Positions 1 to 15,100 of a stretch of DNA of 64,000 nucleotides are shown here, in pieces. The translations under genes were made by a program, and so were the position numbers. Below the pieces are notes generated by a model that worked only from the letters and a program-made list of their open reading frames with translations, did not search any database and was not told the origin of the DNA. Origin of the DNA: Nemopilema nomurai (taxonomy: Eukaryota > Cnidaria > Scyphozoa > Rhizostomeae > Rhizostomatidae); contig PEDN01001361.1 of the NCBI GenBank assembly GCA_003864495.1, forward strand, positions 434,001-498,000, given 5' to 3'. Positions within the stretch are counted from its first letter, which is position 1, and each line of letters starts with the position of its first letter.

Positions 1-114
1 GACCCAATTCTGAAGCTCAGTTTATTTCTCGCATGTTTTGACTGTGCACCCTTTGATGCATTTAGCTATAGAAACATATTGTTGCTAGCTGTACGTTTAT
101 GTTTTTCTTTGCAG

Positions 115-3100
115 GCAGCCATAAAAGGGCATCCGAAAATCCAGTTCTTTGGGCAGACTGGGGTGAGTGTTATGATTTTGTGCTCATAAGACCGTCATAA
201 GTTTTGCCTACTCACTGAACATGTAGAACGGGCTTTCTTCATAGGCTTCAAAGTATCGCGCAGATGCGTTCAAATTGCGTTATAACTTGGCCTTTAAACA
301 TATCTTTCTGATGGATTAGGGTTGTCTCATCTTTTATGTTATGGCTACTATATTCTGTAATCCAGTGTCAAAATCACATCGCCGACTCCATCATGTCGCG
401 ATGTATTCCTGTTTAATTTGATAATCAGTGACTATTAAACGAATTCTGGCTTTAAAACCTTGATTTGTTCTCTGGTGCCATGCATATTGTCGATCTAACT
501 CGGCTAACGTTTTTATAAACTCATCAAAGATTGATTTCATCATGCGCTTAGAAATATTAAGATTTGTTCGTGTTTTTTCCAATGTACCACTTTAAGCAAC
601 AGCTCACTGAGGCTTCAAGTTTCTATAGCAGAATGTTGTTCCTGTGTAGAAGGTTTCAACCGTCATAGGATATGCTTAGGAAAAATTTAACTCAAGCCAG
701 TTTAGCTTCAAATAAGGAGCAGTAAGTCAGTTCATTTGGAAAAAACTTTTTCACACTATGTTAGACACTTGAGTTTATTATAAGGAACAAAGAGGCAATG
801 TTTAGACCTTTTAAATTATTTATTTTTGGAACAAAATGTTGTCAACAACAAATGCTTGAATATTACGGCAAGTTTCCAAAGGATTCACAATACTTTAGTC
901 TTTATTTTAAGTTAAACATATATAATTATCTAATGCTCCAGTGTTCTTGTCATTATTGTTTGTCTTCAAAAACAAGCTAATCGTCCTGAAAGCCACCCTA
1001 AAGTCTTTTAAGAAATTTTAAGGTGAGTAAAATTATACCAGCGCGGCTTAAACTCAAGGGTATTCTCTCTAAGTTTAAAAGCCTTGTAAGTTATTTGATT
1101 TATAAAAGAAATTGACTGCTTTTTAATCCTAAAGACATGTTATCTTCGAAAACATGTTTTGAATCTTAAAACATTAGGTTAGAGAATCAACACAGATGTT
1201 GATGTGAGATAGACCAATAAAGCTATTTGCCTCATCGATTTTTTAGGTTTTTCACCTTCCAAGTCGACCTGGATCTGCAAGTCAAGATGTTGGTAAAAAC
1301 TTTAAGTTCTCTTGTTCATTCTTTGCAAGAGATGGGAGGCAGGGCATCACAGACTGCCTGCACCAGTCAAGTAAGCAACATAAAATGTTGGGTTCAATGG
1401 GTATGATGGAAAAGAAAATAGCAGTTATGGGAACAGATGAAGCATATGAAATGACCAGAAACAAAATGGCACAGGCAGACCAAGAGCGAAAGGGAATAAG
1501 GTAAGGCTTGAAAAGTTCAGCAGAAACTGCACTCAAACAACCTTTAAGATATTATTTGTCTTTATGCATTTTCATTTGTTATTGAAAGTTCCTGGTAATA
1601 GCAGGAAAACTAATTTTTCATGCAACCTCGCTAAAAGTCAGCTTTCATATGAAATAATCTACTAACATATTGTGGTCGCAAGGATTTAAAAAGCACTATT
1701 TATTTCCTTACACTGCAAGAAACTATGATTTTTTCAATGATCAAACATATCCTGGCCCTGTAGCTACAATATGTTTGTACCATTGTGTGTGTATAATGAA
1801 ACTGAGAATTTGTGCTATCAATTAGATATAGTTTTATGAGTTATATGAAGTTGTGTTTTTATTTTTTTTATTTAATCAGCTTAGGTTATTGTTCCATGTT
1901 TAATATCAAAATTGTTGCCTGTGTGAAATAGGTTGCTTAAGATTCTGGGAATCACACAAAGATTTTTTAACAATTGACACCTTTTGGATTGATTCCCTGG
2001 GGAAGTAGATACAAATTGACAGTAGAATTGGATCTTTCTATCTACTTATACATTTACCTATGCATTATTGTGCAACAACTTACTTTAGTTATTTGGTACA
2101 TCTTTAGTTAATTGGTAAATAAGCAGTATATGAAGGTTGATTGTTTATTGATGGTTGAAGTTGATTTGGCTGTGGTTTAATCCATTTGAAATGGCTGTTT
2201 TGGCTCCTTGGGCCAAATGGAATTTATTGATTTGCATTAAAAAAGCACTGGAAAATCTGCTTTGTGGTTAAAGATGGCCAACATTTCATGGATTATTAAT
2301 GATTTATGAGGCACAAAGCTATGCTTGATTATATTGGTAGATCCCTAATGCAGTCTTAGAAGTACTTCCAAATGCCATCCCTACAAGCAATTAGGCAGAA
2401 TGCCTATTTAATCCATATGCTTTCCTGTCTAGATATATGGTCTTTTCCAAAACATCCCTTGTAAGATGTTGCTCTAGGACATTATCTATTTAAAGCAGGG
2501 TGTTTATATGCAGTCTTCCATTTTAAGAAATATATAGATGGAAATGGTTTATGATTTCCTGGCTTCCAAATTAAGACTAACTCTCTAAGAATATAATGTT
2601 ACTTATTTTGATTTGCCTGTGGTTTGTCCTCCTATCTAGTGAAGGGGGACTGAAAGTTTTGCCTGGCAAAACCCTGAGCAGTGACTGGGTCAGGCTACCT
2701 GACCTAAAAAAATTAAAAGCTGGATGGAGTTGTGTGGCACAATAATTTGTCCATGGGTTTATAGATAAAGAAGTATCGCGTAAAATTTGTCATGAAAGCA
2801 CTGCAGATAGAAGCAAGTTTATAGGCTCGTGTTTAGAAGCGTAATTCAAGGCAAAGCGGGCTGAGTTTCTCTTTATTAATCACCAGAATATTGGTGGACT
2901 TGAGACAATGGAGTAGCTTTGTTTGTGTTGCTGCATTTTATGGTGCTAGGAAGACTAATTGTGCTTCGAAAACTGCGCAAGCAACGGTTGAGACAACGTG
3001 AAAACTGACTGTCTCCCACACAAGCTAGGAAGTGTGATTCGTGTTCCATTGTAATCCATCTTGTGAAACTGAGCAACTGATAACAGTGTTGTGCGGTCAG

Positions 3101-6100
3101 AACAGAATAGACCAAGTAATTGGTTCTCAGCTGTATATGCTCGGCTGCTAGGTTTTTCTCATGGTTTGCAAGCCGCTGCTAACCTGATATTCCAGTTTTT
3201 GTATCTGTGAAGGTGACCTGAACGCTGACTCGGCTTTCAAAAAGTGGCAAATGATTCCGAGTTTTTGAGATTTTTGAATTATTCGTTTAGTCGATATTAA
3301 ACTTCATACCTCGAGGTCGGCCCGTGTCTGAAAGTTTGATAATACCAAAATAAAAAATGTTTCGATTTATAACTGCTTTTGCAGTTTATGATCATAGCTA
3401 ATGGACCATCTAATCAATGGCTGGGGTTTTCGCAAATTGGAGATCGTTTTATTCGCTTAAAATCAGCTCTGATTAGGTAATGGTCTCGTATTTTCCCTCC
3501 TAATGATAACTTTGTTGGTTTTTTGCCATTAATCTTTAATTTCTCTTTTGCTCATTCATTTCCAATGGGGGCGTTTATTTCAGGGAGGGCCTTTATGAAG
3601 CTGGCGTTTGCCCAGAGGAGTTATGCACTAAGAGGCTTATGCATTCTCTGTAAGTCTAGTCACTGTATTTATCCGCAAGGAAACTGTGATCCCGCCAGTG
3701 TTTGCCTTTGGTTATTCAATTATAATGCCAATTGAATGCCCAAAATGGTGTCGAGTACTGTGAATCGACTTCAGTCTAAATAATCATCGACATAGCTGTT
3801 TGTGTTACCGCTGAATGCCGAAAATCCCAAATTAGAAGAGGCAGCAAGTTACCGATTGATCGTCATTTTTCTTTAGACAATCGATATTTATGCTTGGGTT
3901 TTCAGCTGCAGGTGGCTACTGGGAATTTGAATTGAGAATATAGTGTTCAGTAATTAGATGATGTGCTTTTCGCCAATGTTGCTGCCAGCTTTGATGTGCA
4001 AGAGAAACGACCAACAACTGGCAAAATTGGTTTTCTAGCTCACGCAACCAAATATCCGATATCACAAGGTGTATAACAGGTGGGGCAGTAAATGCATGGG
4101 AACGACGAGGATACGATTTTCATGATGTATAATTGATAGGTCGTTATCTAGTTTTATCTCTGGGGACAAGTAAGATAGTTTTGCAGGCCCACGGGACACA
4201 TGTAGCCCACCGGCCGGCTCTTTCTTTAGCCATGGAACCCTTCAGGGATACATGTGAACATACAGGGAATACTTGTGAAGGGCAAATGTTTGCGATGCTG
4301 GTGGGCAAGTCACAAGTTAGAATTGACAGATGCTCTCAAATGCTTCCCAAGAGAAGACCCTCGGTGTTGTTGAGTCAAAATGGGACCTAGCTCATGCTAT
4401 AATGAATGAATTGTTAGATAGTGCTATATCTATGGCTAATTAGGGATCCCACAGTTGAATAGCGATGGGTATAATGTGTTAAAGAATTGTATTAAGAGAG
4501 CTAACGATTATTTTTAGATCTTCGACACAATTGTTGTTAAAAGAGGATATGCTAAATCGACCTTCGTTGCATACTTATTTTCGTCGTGTAAAACAGAATG
4601 TTGTCTTGGTGGCCTAATAACTTCGTACCGATTTATCCCCTTGAGGCAAAGCAGTCTATCTAGTAGAAATTGCAACTTTTCATGCATCGGAAAATTGACT
4701 CAAGGCGTCCCTAAAATCATTTTTCTCGTGATTATGATCTCATCGATCTAATAGTATGTTGATATTTTTATGACAAAGAAGGCATTTTATTCAGGCTGCG
4801 AAGAGTTAATGCAGACGATTTGGATATACAATTTCGAATGCAGACTTGTGCCTTGATTGACTCGCAGAAAACGCAGCCAAAACAATAAGCCATGGTATAT
4901 ATGTATAGCCAACGATCTAAAAATACGTTGGCGTGAAATGGCAGCATACGTTCGCCGTAAAAATAGGATAAGCTAGACCTCATCACGATTTTTGTCCGTA
5001 ATTACCTGAAAAGGAATCTGATTACCATCGAAACTTAAAATATCGATTTTTTGTCAAATTGGATTGGATGGAAACAAAAGTTGCTGAAAGATTAATTTTC
5101 GAAGCGGAAGCCGCCGATCCATTTAGGCCGTTGTTTTCAACTCAGCTTTGCGTTGATACACTAGATTGACCTTCTGAATTTCAAAACCTCATCTCATTTT
5201 AATGACTGTGTCTTCTCGTCAGCTGAGTTAACGGCAGGTGGAGTCGACAACATTCTACGCCGATCCCACGTGACCAACTTTGAAAAGGAGTTTTGCTTGT
5301 TCTCGATGTTTGAATGAAATTTATTATTCCTTGTTTTGTCGCACAGATTTAAAAGCCTCCTAGTGTTGAGTAATCTTTCATCCGTCAGTTGCGATGCTAT
5401 CAACATTCGCATGAACGGGGCCTTTCTTTTTCAATGCCGTTCATTCATTTGCTTATGCATATTGTTAGCTCGACCTTCGCTGTTAATAACCAGATTGTTG
5501 TGATCATGGCGATTTGTTTTGAAGTCCTTAAACTATCGAAGCTTGGCGTCCTGGTTGCGCGACCTATTATTGTTGTGGTTCGAATCAGAGCCCAGCACCT
5601 TCAGAACTTTGGTGACTTGTTCAATAAGCGCCCATGGGCGTGTTGTCGAATATGGATGTGTGTTGAATCAAAGGTAGTATTTCTTTTTGTGATGGAAAAA
5701 GTGACCTGGGCGCTAGGAGGCTCCATTTCTAATAGCAGAAGGGCATAGGATTCACTCGAATTTCATGCAGTTTTTCTCCTAAACGACTTTCCATGAAATC
5801 AATGGCTTGATGTCAATGGCTTCATTTTGGCCTAGCACAGCCCTTCCCCGCTCCCCAGTAGTAAGCCCTTACGGTGACAATACAGTCACTTCACTACCAA
5901 TGAATGGGCAGATGACTGTTTGTCTTTACGTAGAAATGGTGGGCAGCTTGGTGAAAGCTAATAAAACAGAAGGATCTTGCACGTGCTTTTGGCCGCGTCT
6001 TTCAAAGGCATCGGACAACGTGCTTCTACGGTATTGTTAACTTGTGTTTAAGCAATGATTGCCGCTTCGCCTGCTTTTGCCCACGCAGTTTCGGCCAGTT

Positions 6101-9100
6101 TTATTGGCAACGCGATGGGCGTGTTAATGATCCGAAATTGTGATCAAAAGGGTTTAATTTCGTTGTTGTGATTTTTCTAATTTGGTGATTAACATTCGGT
6201 ATTAAAGAATGCAGTCGCATAGTGACGTGTTTTCATTTCGAAATCGGCAGTGCAGCTGTGATCAAAGCAACACCCAGTCAGCCCAACTGAAGGCGAGTTT
6301 TCGTCAGACGCATTCACTATTTACAAAAATCTAACTCTTGGCATCACACATGGTTTGGTTATGATGGTTTCAACGACAAGGCCAACTCTTAATATCCAAG
6401 TCGTCAAATCCCTTCCACCCCACGTGCACCAGTTTGCCAAGTAAAGATTGCCAGCTACTGCCCATTTGGCTCAAATGGCATTTTAATACCAGATTTCCCA
6501 AAGACTGTCTTTTTACTGAATAAATCTATCCAACAACCACTTGCAACAGTTGGGTAAATTCTCATGCTAGGAAGAAAACTACGCTCCGTCCAAATAAGTT
6601 TTAGAGAATGTGGGTCAGACATAAATGTTTTGAAACTAGATAAAAATAATAGGTTCATCTTGTTTCCATAAAAAGCAGTGCGTTTGAGCCCCACAATCAC
6701 GTCCAGATATTGTTGCAATTTTCTTGACAAAACACTTCTTGTTTTGTGGTTTTCCTGAGGCCTCTTTCGTCCCAAGTTCAATTTGCCTGTCTTCTGAAAC
6801 CACGCACCGCTATTAATTTTTTTAAAACGCTGGAAGCAAGGTCAGGAATTTTTTTGTGTTATTTTTAGAAATTAAAAACTTATAATTTGAATTGTCTCAG
6901 GAAATTGTCTCAACTTGCTTTAGTCGGAAAACATTGTTGGGTAAATTAATTTTTTGATAAATATCTCAATCACCTTTTGCGTCATTGCGTGCTATATAGC
7001 GAACAAGCTTTTGCCGTTCGATGGAAAACAGCAATCTAAAGCAATGCCGCGTTCACCACTGCCGGGCCTAGAGTTATGAAATATGCCAAAAAATTTCTTG
7101 TTCTGCTACTCAATTCATCAACAGTACTTATTTAAACATTTAAAAATTTAACTTGATCCCCCTAAAATAAAAAATCTATGGGGGCCCCTGGGTCTGGGCC
7201 CAGTAGGCCCATGGGTGTGTGCGTCACTGGACTGCCGTTCCTCTATCGATTCTAAAAGACTCTGTCGAATGACCGATTCTAAACACAGGATGGATTTCTC
7301 AATTCATAGTCCTCCTACTTGCGCTTGGATTTCTGCTTTGCTGTCATCAATTTCAGCTATTTCTTCACAGCTGCACATTTTGTGATGACCCACACGCATT
7401 TTGTGATGCCCCCGTTCGAGTTCTGAGAAACTGGGGCGGAGGCGCATAAACTGACATGATGCAACGGAGGAGCGTTTTGTTCTGTGTATGAAAGGAAAGC
7501 TAGGAAGTGATAGTTAGGTTGGGACTTATTAAATTGAGCAATACCATATAATTTTTACTGATTAAATTGCGAAAACTGGTTAGTCGATGCAAAACAATTT
7601 CATGTTATCACATGCATAATGCCCCCTTTACTGAACCTAATGTAAGAAAATCAGGAAATTGAAAATGCCGACTAAAATTAATTACGGTTAAAACTTTTGA
7701 TCCACGCTACTATTTACGGATGGTAATGACTAATTTAGACATTAAAATAACTTAAGTTGTTTCTGTAACACCCTTCTAGTATTAATGATGTACTGATCAT
7801 TTTTTATCTTAGTTTACTTGTTTCCGCCTTTTACTTATCTTCCATCATTTCCTGCATTAAGTAAGTATTAACAAGAACGTCCAGTAGCAACATAACCGTG
7901 TCAGTGTCATTTCTGCTCCATTACGCAACCACGAATAGAGACTAATTGCCAGCAAATTTAAAATGGAAATGGATCACAGAGGGTGGTCCAGTGCGTTCTT
8001 GACTAGCTGTGTTATAATAACCATTTCCAGAAGTCTTGTGTCCGCCTAGCGACCAAATGGAGTCTAATCTATCCCATCTTATATCGAATTTGCTCCGCTA
8101 TCTCCGAGAAGACTTATCCTTATGGCAATCAAGATCAATCCCTTTCACAAATAGCTTAAACAAAAATCGTATCTATATATTGGACGATACCATTCATTTT
8201 TCAACTCGCATTGTTAGCGCCTCGGAATGAAAAAAACCAAATCTAAATGAATCGGGAATACAACCTGATCTCTCCAGCTATCGATAGCAATTATATCTTT
8301 GTAACGTAAAGATACCATTCAACTTTGACCTTCAAGCAAGCACCTTTGATCCCTTCTTCTAGTATAGAAATGGTTTGGGGGAATTGATATCATGTGTTTT
8401 GGATATCTTTAATGTATTTTCTTCCCATGGGCACTGTGTATAGTTTTTAGTTACTCGCCAAGCGTCTATCCTGCATTAACTCTTCCAAGTTGGTTTTTTG
8501 TTTTTAAATCACCACAGTATCCAATTCTTGACCGTCTCACAAACAGTATCATCTTTTTACTTGCGGTTACAAGCAAAATCGCATTTCTCGTATCACCTGA
8601 TTTTTCCTAGGGATTTCGTTAATATTGATTTTCTTACAAAAGCCCCTTGTACCAATTCCATAGACATCACTTTCGTTTGTCAAAGTTCAGTCCAACCTCA
8701 GATCTCTTTTCGACCCCCTGATGCTGTATTAAGTCACCAAATGTTCTATGACCTTCTAACATTCCTGCCGGAGGTGGTGCTGGCTCGAGAATTATTGCAC
8801 CACTGATGTACAAATGGGAAAATTATGGTTTAAAATGCAAGTTGGGAATCTGTGTAGATTCTAGTAGAGATATGATCTTTCAGTCGCAGAAAAGATCCAT
8901 TAACCGAGCTTCATTCTCATATGTTTGTTTTTGTTGCTTTTTAGAACAAAAGAAATCAAAATAAACCATTCAAAGTCAAGTAAGTATCCCAATCTCTCTT
9001 TCACATTCTACTTTCTAAAAGCGAGAGATCGCTTGAACCAAGCCTCGTCTGGTGTACACTATTCCCGCTAAATGTTCTATGAGCCAGCCTACTTTTAGTG

Positions 9101-12100
9101 TGGAAATCTAACATACCCCTTGGAGGTCGGAGTGTCCAGGTCGCTGAAAAATTTGTTTTTCTGATTCTCTCATTTCAAGGAAGAAAAGTCTTTATTCTGC
9201 AGAAAAAACTGTGTCGTATATTTTTATACATATACAGAATTACGCAAGCCTATGTATTGTCTTTTAAAACTCACAGGTTGTGGGAGGGACTTCTTTTTGC
9301 CCATATCCTGGGCCTGTTTATCCTACAAATTGCGAACTCGTTGTTCCAATTGTCCTCTGTCCATTTTCATGTCGTACTCAGAAAGACCTTATCCTTGCAA
9401 AATGGCTTGGGTTGAACTAAAAGGGACGTCCTTACATTGCCTCTTTGAATTACATTTATTTATCGTGTACACAATCGAATTTCGGCATTCCAGTTCTAGC
9501 TTTTCTTTACAATTGGGCATTGAAATTTTTTATTCACTGTCAGCTATGTTTATGATGACAATCTCAAGTTTCCGGGTTGTCAATACTTTGAAGAATGCAC
9601 TTTAATAGCCTTGAAATGTCGTTTTTCAGAAAAGAAGATAGCCCCCGTCGGAAAGACATGAATATCGCTGTTAAGAAGAAATTAGCCGGCAGTTCATCCT
9701 TGTTGAAGCCAAAAAATGGATTTAAATTATCGTCCACCACCGGATCAGCAACTTCGAAAGGATTTAGGTGCGTTACCCCCTTCTTGGCGTCGCCATACGT
9801 CACAATAGTGACTATTCGTTGTTATCCGATTATTAGAGACAGGCACCCATCTCATCCAATTACAAATCGTCGGGCGTAATGCTACTTAGATCATAGTCTA
9901 CTGTGGCCGCTCGCCTAGGCCTTCAGCTAGGTCAGTGCTATTAGTTTTGATCCTATTTAGACCACCTTCGCCTCTGCCTCTCTGCGTATTGCAACGGATT
10001 CTAACGTGATTCGCCATCAAATTGCTTCTGAACCTTCGGCTTCTACTTGTTATGAAACGAAATACAGGGTATCAGCAACAACAACACCAACAGCAGCAGC
10101 AACAAAACCACAGGGAATATTGCTAAAAATTCATCCATAAAGCATCGTTCCTTGTGTTGCTGTTGCTATTCTCATGCGAGACATAGCCTGAATTTGGTCA
10201 AATGCCTTGGGTTGGAGTGAAAGGGCAACTGGCTTTTTACTTCTCTGGTTATCGTTCTAGAGTTCGCCTCCTTTTGTTTTGGGCCTTTCAAAGCAGTGGT
10301 TGAAGGTTCCCACGCTTTTCAAAATCTCGTCCTTTGCAGGGGTGATTACTGCCATCAAACACTGCTTGATTCACTCGCGCGTGTTTACATCATCTGCTGC
10401 CAAGTCTTTCATTTAGACGTTGGTAAAACTCAATCTCGTGGCAATAGCTCAAAAAACAAATAATTGTTTTATAGATAACAGAGTTCGTAAGTTTAGTAAA
10501 AAGCTTTTAATTCCCAAATCCAATCTTTCTTAGCTTTGAATTGTGCACCTGCTCCAACTTTAATTGGGAAATTAATATTTCAAGGCGAAGCTGGAAAACT
10601 GCAGCCAGTGTTTGCTCTAGTCTCTTGACTCCAAATCGTAGCACATGTAGTAAATATTTATTTCCCATCATCACTGCTACTTTTACATCTTGAACATGTT
10701 TGTAGTTATCGGTGTGTGATCATCAATTCGCGTCGTATTTTTCATCCATTGCTTTCTTGAAGATGCGCTACAGTCCTGATTAAAGTTCGAGCTTCCTTTT
10801 TCCGTCCCTGAAAGTAAAAATCAAATTAAGTCCTGCCGTCTCTGCATTCTTATTCCAAATTATAAAGCTCTTCTTTCCTCAAACCATTCCTCAAAAAAGT
10901 CTTCTTCTGTTGGTAATGATGCAAATCAAAGTATAGCATTTTTCTGTTTTTTCACAAAGTTATTTTTGTTTCTACAGTTGCAAAGACCGTGTCATTCATC
11001 TTCTTGCCTTGAGGCCTCATAAAAAACTCGAAATATTCCCTCGACTCGAGAAAGGTAAGGCGTTGTTTTATTTCCATTTCCTTTTGAAGTTCTAAAAAAT
11101 TTATTTACAATTTAGGTAGACGTGAAAGAGGGGCTCCTATTTAACCTAAGATGCGGCTCTTAACGTAAAACTTCCTTAACAGCCCAGTTCCAAACCGTTT
11201 TGATCCCCCTTCACTTGCACCGTGTATCTGTCACTGGTCTGGACAACTGTACCTCCAAGAGTGGCTCGTGGCCAAGTAGCTATTCAGATTTTTTAGGCCC
11301 AAGGGATCCACTTAGGCTTTTACCCGGTCCAAAAAAAAAATCATTGTTTGTCTCGCACAACTCAAGTTTCCTGGGTCATGTTTTAAAGGACACGCTAGGC
11401 TAACTGGGAGTCTTGATAAGGCAAACTGTAACATCTACAATTAGGCTAACTGCATGACGACAGGATGGTTCTCAGATAAGGACACACCCTTGCCACAACC
11501 ATTTCGAGTAAGAAGCACGCATTGTAGGCCTGTTTGCTTGAAAGTCCAATTTTGGTTTCCTTTGTCGTCAGCAGTGTGTAGTTTTGAATTATTTGCTAAA
11601 CCAGATATGAAATTTCCCTTGTTCTGGAGAGATAAGAAACCGCTTCTTTCTGCAACCGTTAATTCGACTGAAACGAGTCTTTGCATGTATAAGCTTCCAG
11701 TATAAACATAATTAGTGGTACCACTCAATGAAAATTCAGGTTTTATCTCTCGAGACAATCGTTTAATTGCAAGTTGCGCTTATTCAGTTGTCGCAGAATA
11801 TCTCTTTTCTCACATCCTGAGGTCTCTCGCTTTGAGATAAGCGAAATGGGCAGCTGCTTCCTGCATTAGCGAGAAAAACCTGATCTAGAAACTTCAAAGC
11901 AGACTTTTCAATTCCATTTCGTGCTGTGCGTTTTGTTTGAGGACCATTCGAATGTGAATTCTTTTAGAATTTGGAGAAAGGAATTGATGAGATGCTCTTG
12001 AATGCTGTTTGAAATGGCAATTTTCTATTTAAGCGACGTTGCTATTTTTATTATTATCAAAGTTCTTTTGAGTCGTCGATTTTTCTATAGGCAAGTTGTC

Positions 12101-15100
12101 AAGAAGGTTATCTTTAGCGCTAGAAAGACTGTGTGGCAGGACTGTTTTTTGCGAATAGTTTTACAAAACTTGAAATGCTTATTTATCTGTCCTGTGTTCC
12201 GTAGGTCACTATGTAAATAATATCTTCAAGAATTTAGGTTAAAAAGAAGAAAGGAAAACGTGTATTGCGCAATTGCTTCTGTCGTTTGTACTGGTTCTAG
12301 GTCAAATAGGGTTGCATTTTTTTAGGTGTTTAGCCAGCGTTGCTTAGCTCTAAAGTTTCAGTGTGAGAATTCTTTCTATAAAGTGTTTGCTATGTATTTC
12401 AAAGGGCGTTTTTCACATGCTCCTTTAATTGTTGATGGCAGAGTTGTACTATTGCTAGCATGATTCCCCAAAATGGCAAATACAGGATCCATTTATAAAG
12501 GCAAAAGTACACACGGCTTTTACAGACTCGTAATACACAGGAAGGCTGTATTGGTCTATATTGATACTTTTCAACGTTCTGATTGGCTTAGAAATATTCA
12601 ACGTGATTTAGACAGCGGTCTGCCAATTTCGACTGGAGTTTAGTCGCCTGAAGTGTTTTTCACCTCAGTTTTAAGGCAAACTTCAATTTTACGCCATGGG
12701 AGAAATGGTGCCTTTCTTGAATTTGTCAATGACGTCTAACTCTGAATGTTGAAACACCTTTTTGTGTCTGTGTTAGTAGGAGAAGTTTGGCTATGGCTCT
12801 ATTTTAAGAAAAGCGGTTTCAATAGTGAGTTCAAGAGGCGTAAACAAAGTGGATCTTGGTTTTATCATCTGTTCAACCGATTCCTGTCCTGATTCGATTG
12901 CCCCTTGTTTGCGCAATTTGCCATCGTGTTCGTTTTTATTATTTATTGTTTAGTTAAGAGCAACTGGCCTCTGACTGATGTTGTAGTGTAGCAGCATTTA
13001 ACGTTTAGGACACAAAATAAAATTAAGTCCGTTTTATCGCTATTCTCAGAGGAAGACTTATATTTTTTCTTGCATGGTGCCTTCTTGCTCTTACTATCTG
13101 CCTTAAAGCTATACCAGCCGCCACTTTGAAGTGGCTTTCACGCCTCTGGGAGTGGCAGGCGTGTCTACACACCATATGACCACTTTATGTTTCAAGCATT
13201 CTTTATCTTGAACATTCTATTCTAGGACTGGATTTGATTCGTTCTTTGCCTGACATATTTTTTGACATTAATAGGTACCCTTTCTTTTCAGAGGGTATGA
13301 ATCAAAAAGAGAGAAACAGTGTCGGAGCAGTTCTACAACAGGTGAAAGCTTTGTTTCATTTTCATGCAACGATTAGTCTGAGCTCTGATTGGACTCTGGT
13401 CATTTTTTTGTTTCTTTTGACGTGTGCTTTGAATTCCGTGAAGCTGATTAGTCTCATGTGGTCAAAAGGTTTTGGGAGGCCAAATTTTATGATGTAAATT
13501 CAAGATATGTATCTGTTCTCTTAGGATAGGTGGGCTTAGATCTTGTCTTAGTTTCTCTTGTCTTTGCTTTTAGGTTGCTACTATGCAAGATAACTGTTTT
13601 AAATTAAACAAACACTACTTTACCGAAATCAAGGTGAGCAGAAACAAATTTTAAAACTCAGACTTTCCTGACAATATGAAGATGACGTGACATTTGCTCT
13701 TTTTGTTTAATTTACTAATAATCTCAAATATTTCTTCTTGATATTTACTTCAAGTTGTAGTTGTTGTTTTTGCATTTTGCTCGTTTAGTCTCCCGTGGCT
13801 CGTGCCGTTCATTGCACAATACCTTTTCTTGAGCTCTTCTCTTTGAACGTAGTTGCTTTCTTTTCTTCAAATCTGAATGATTTCTTAAGATCATTGACTT
13901 TCTTTGGAGTAGTTTATGTTTCTTCCGTGTGGCGTCAAGACCCAATCAAATAAACTCAAATCAGCGCAACGTCCAATCAGTGCTTGCGATTGTATCCACG
14001 TGTCATTATCAGATTTTACCACTGATTCAGTTCACCTCAAGGCCGGAGCTCTGTTTTTCTGTTGCGTGAATGTACCGATTGTTCCAAGTTCATGAGAACA
14101 TTAGTACTTGTAATTCAATTGTTGCAGCCAAAACAATTTTCTCACGACTTAACCTATTAAAGGTCCATTCCTACACCATTCTATCGTCCATTGTACTTCA
14201 CGTACTAAATTCTCTCATTCACATATTTTTGAAATGGTTGAGCTGCGAATTTGGCGCCAGATCAAAATCACAGCATCTAGATAACATTTCTTCTTCTGTT
14301 CAGTATTAACAGCGATTATACAGAATAGCAAAGATATTCTGAGCTGTCAGCTTCTGATCAGAAAGTCATTAGAAATTACGTCATCATCAACAGCATCATT
14401 ATCATCATCATAATCGTCATCATCATAATCGTAATCATATTCATTCATAATCATCATCATCATTCTGGCAAGCCTGATTCTGGTTTGGTAGGCCATTTGC
14501 AAGTTGAACGTGCTGTTCCTAATATTAATATCTAATGTCTTACCATAGTGAAGCCAGGAAGGTAGCTCTTGGTCTCGAATGCTCGTCACAGTTTTTACCA
14601 TCAACACCTCCACACCACCACCACAACCACTTTCATCATCATCACTCCGGTCGTCATTAATCCATGCCACAGTCGTGAAGGTGGATGTAAACATACCAAA
14701 TTAGATTAGACTGCCAAGGCTGACGTAGGAAATGCTGTAACAGGGGGGTCGTCCTGTAACACATAACAGTATTTTTTCCGTCCATAACAAGCGAATGAAC
14801 AACCCTGCGTATGATTGTGTATTTTCATCTAATTTTGGTTGTCAATAAACAAACAAGGCTGTTTTGTGCATGATAATCTGCATGGATAGAAAAATGGTGC
14901 CCACGTAACCAGACGCCTTTGGGCCTAAGCTGGACATCTTCGAGTGATAAGCATGTATCCAAGGAGCTTCCAAACAGGAAGTGACAGTTTCAGAACGTCG
15001 TTGTAATTGTTGGTTTTCGGATTGTGGCCACTTGTGGGCTCTGATACAATACCTGGAAATATTTAAAAGCCCAACTCTGAAAGAAAGAGAAGATTAGGTT

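Noticed and set aside
5560..5615. GGTTCGAATC, a tRNA B-box-like word
   Set aside because: No matching acceptor stem, A box or anticodon arm could be folded around it.
5389..5748. 119-codon plus-strand frame in an ELL intron
   Set aside because: No domain, no splice context, and it lies in the largest ELL intron; expected by chance in sequence of this length.
6455..6781. 108-codon minus-strand frame
   Set aside because: No recognisable motif and no neighbouring exons; inside an ELL intron.
14347..14694. Minus-strand Asp/Tyr-rich frame of 115 codons
   Set aside because: Produced by the ATC/ATA microsatellite.
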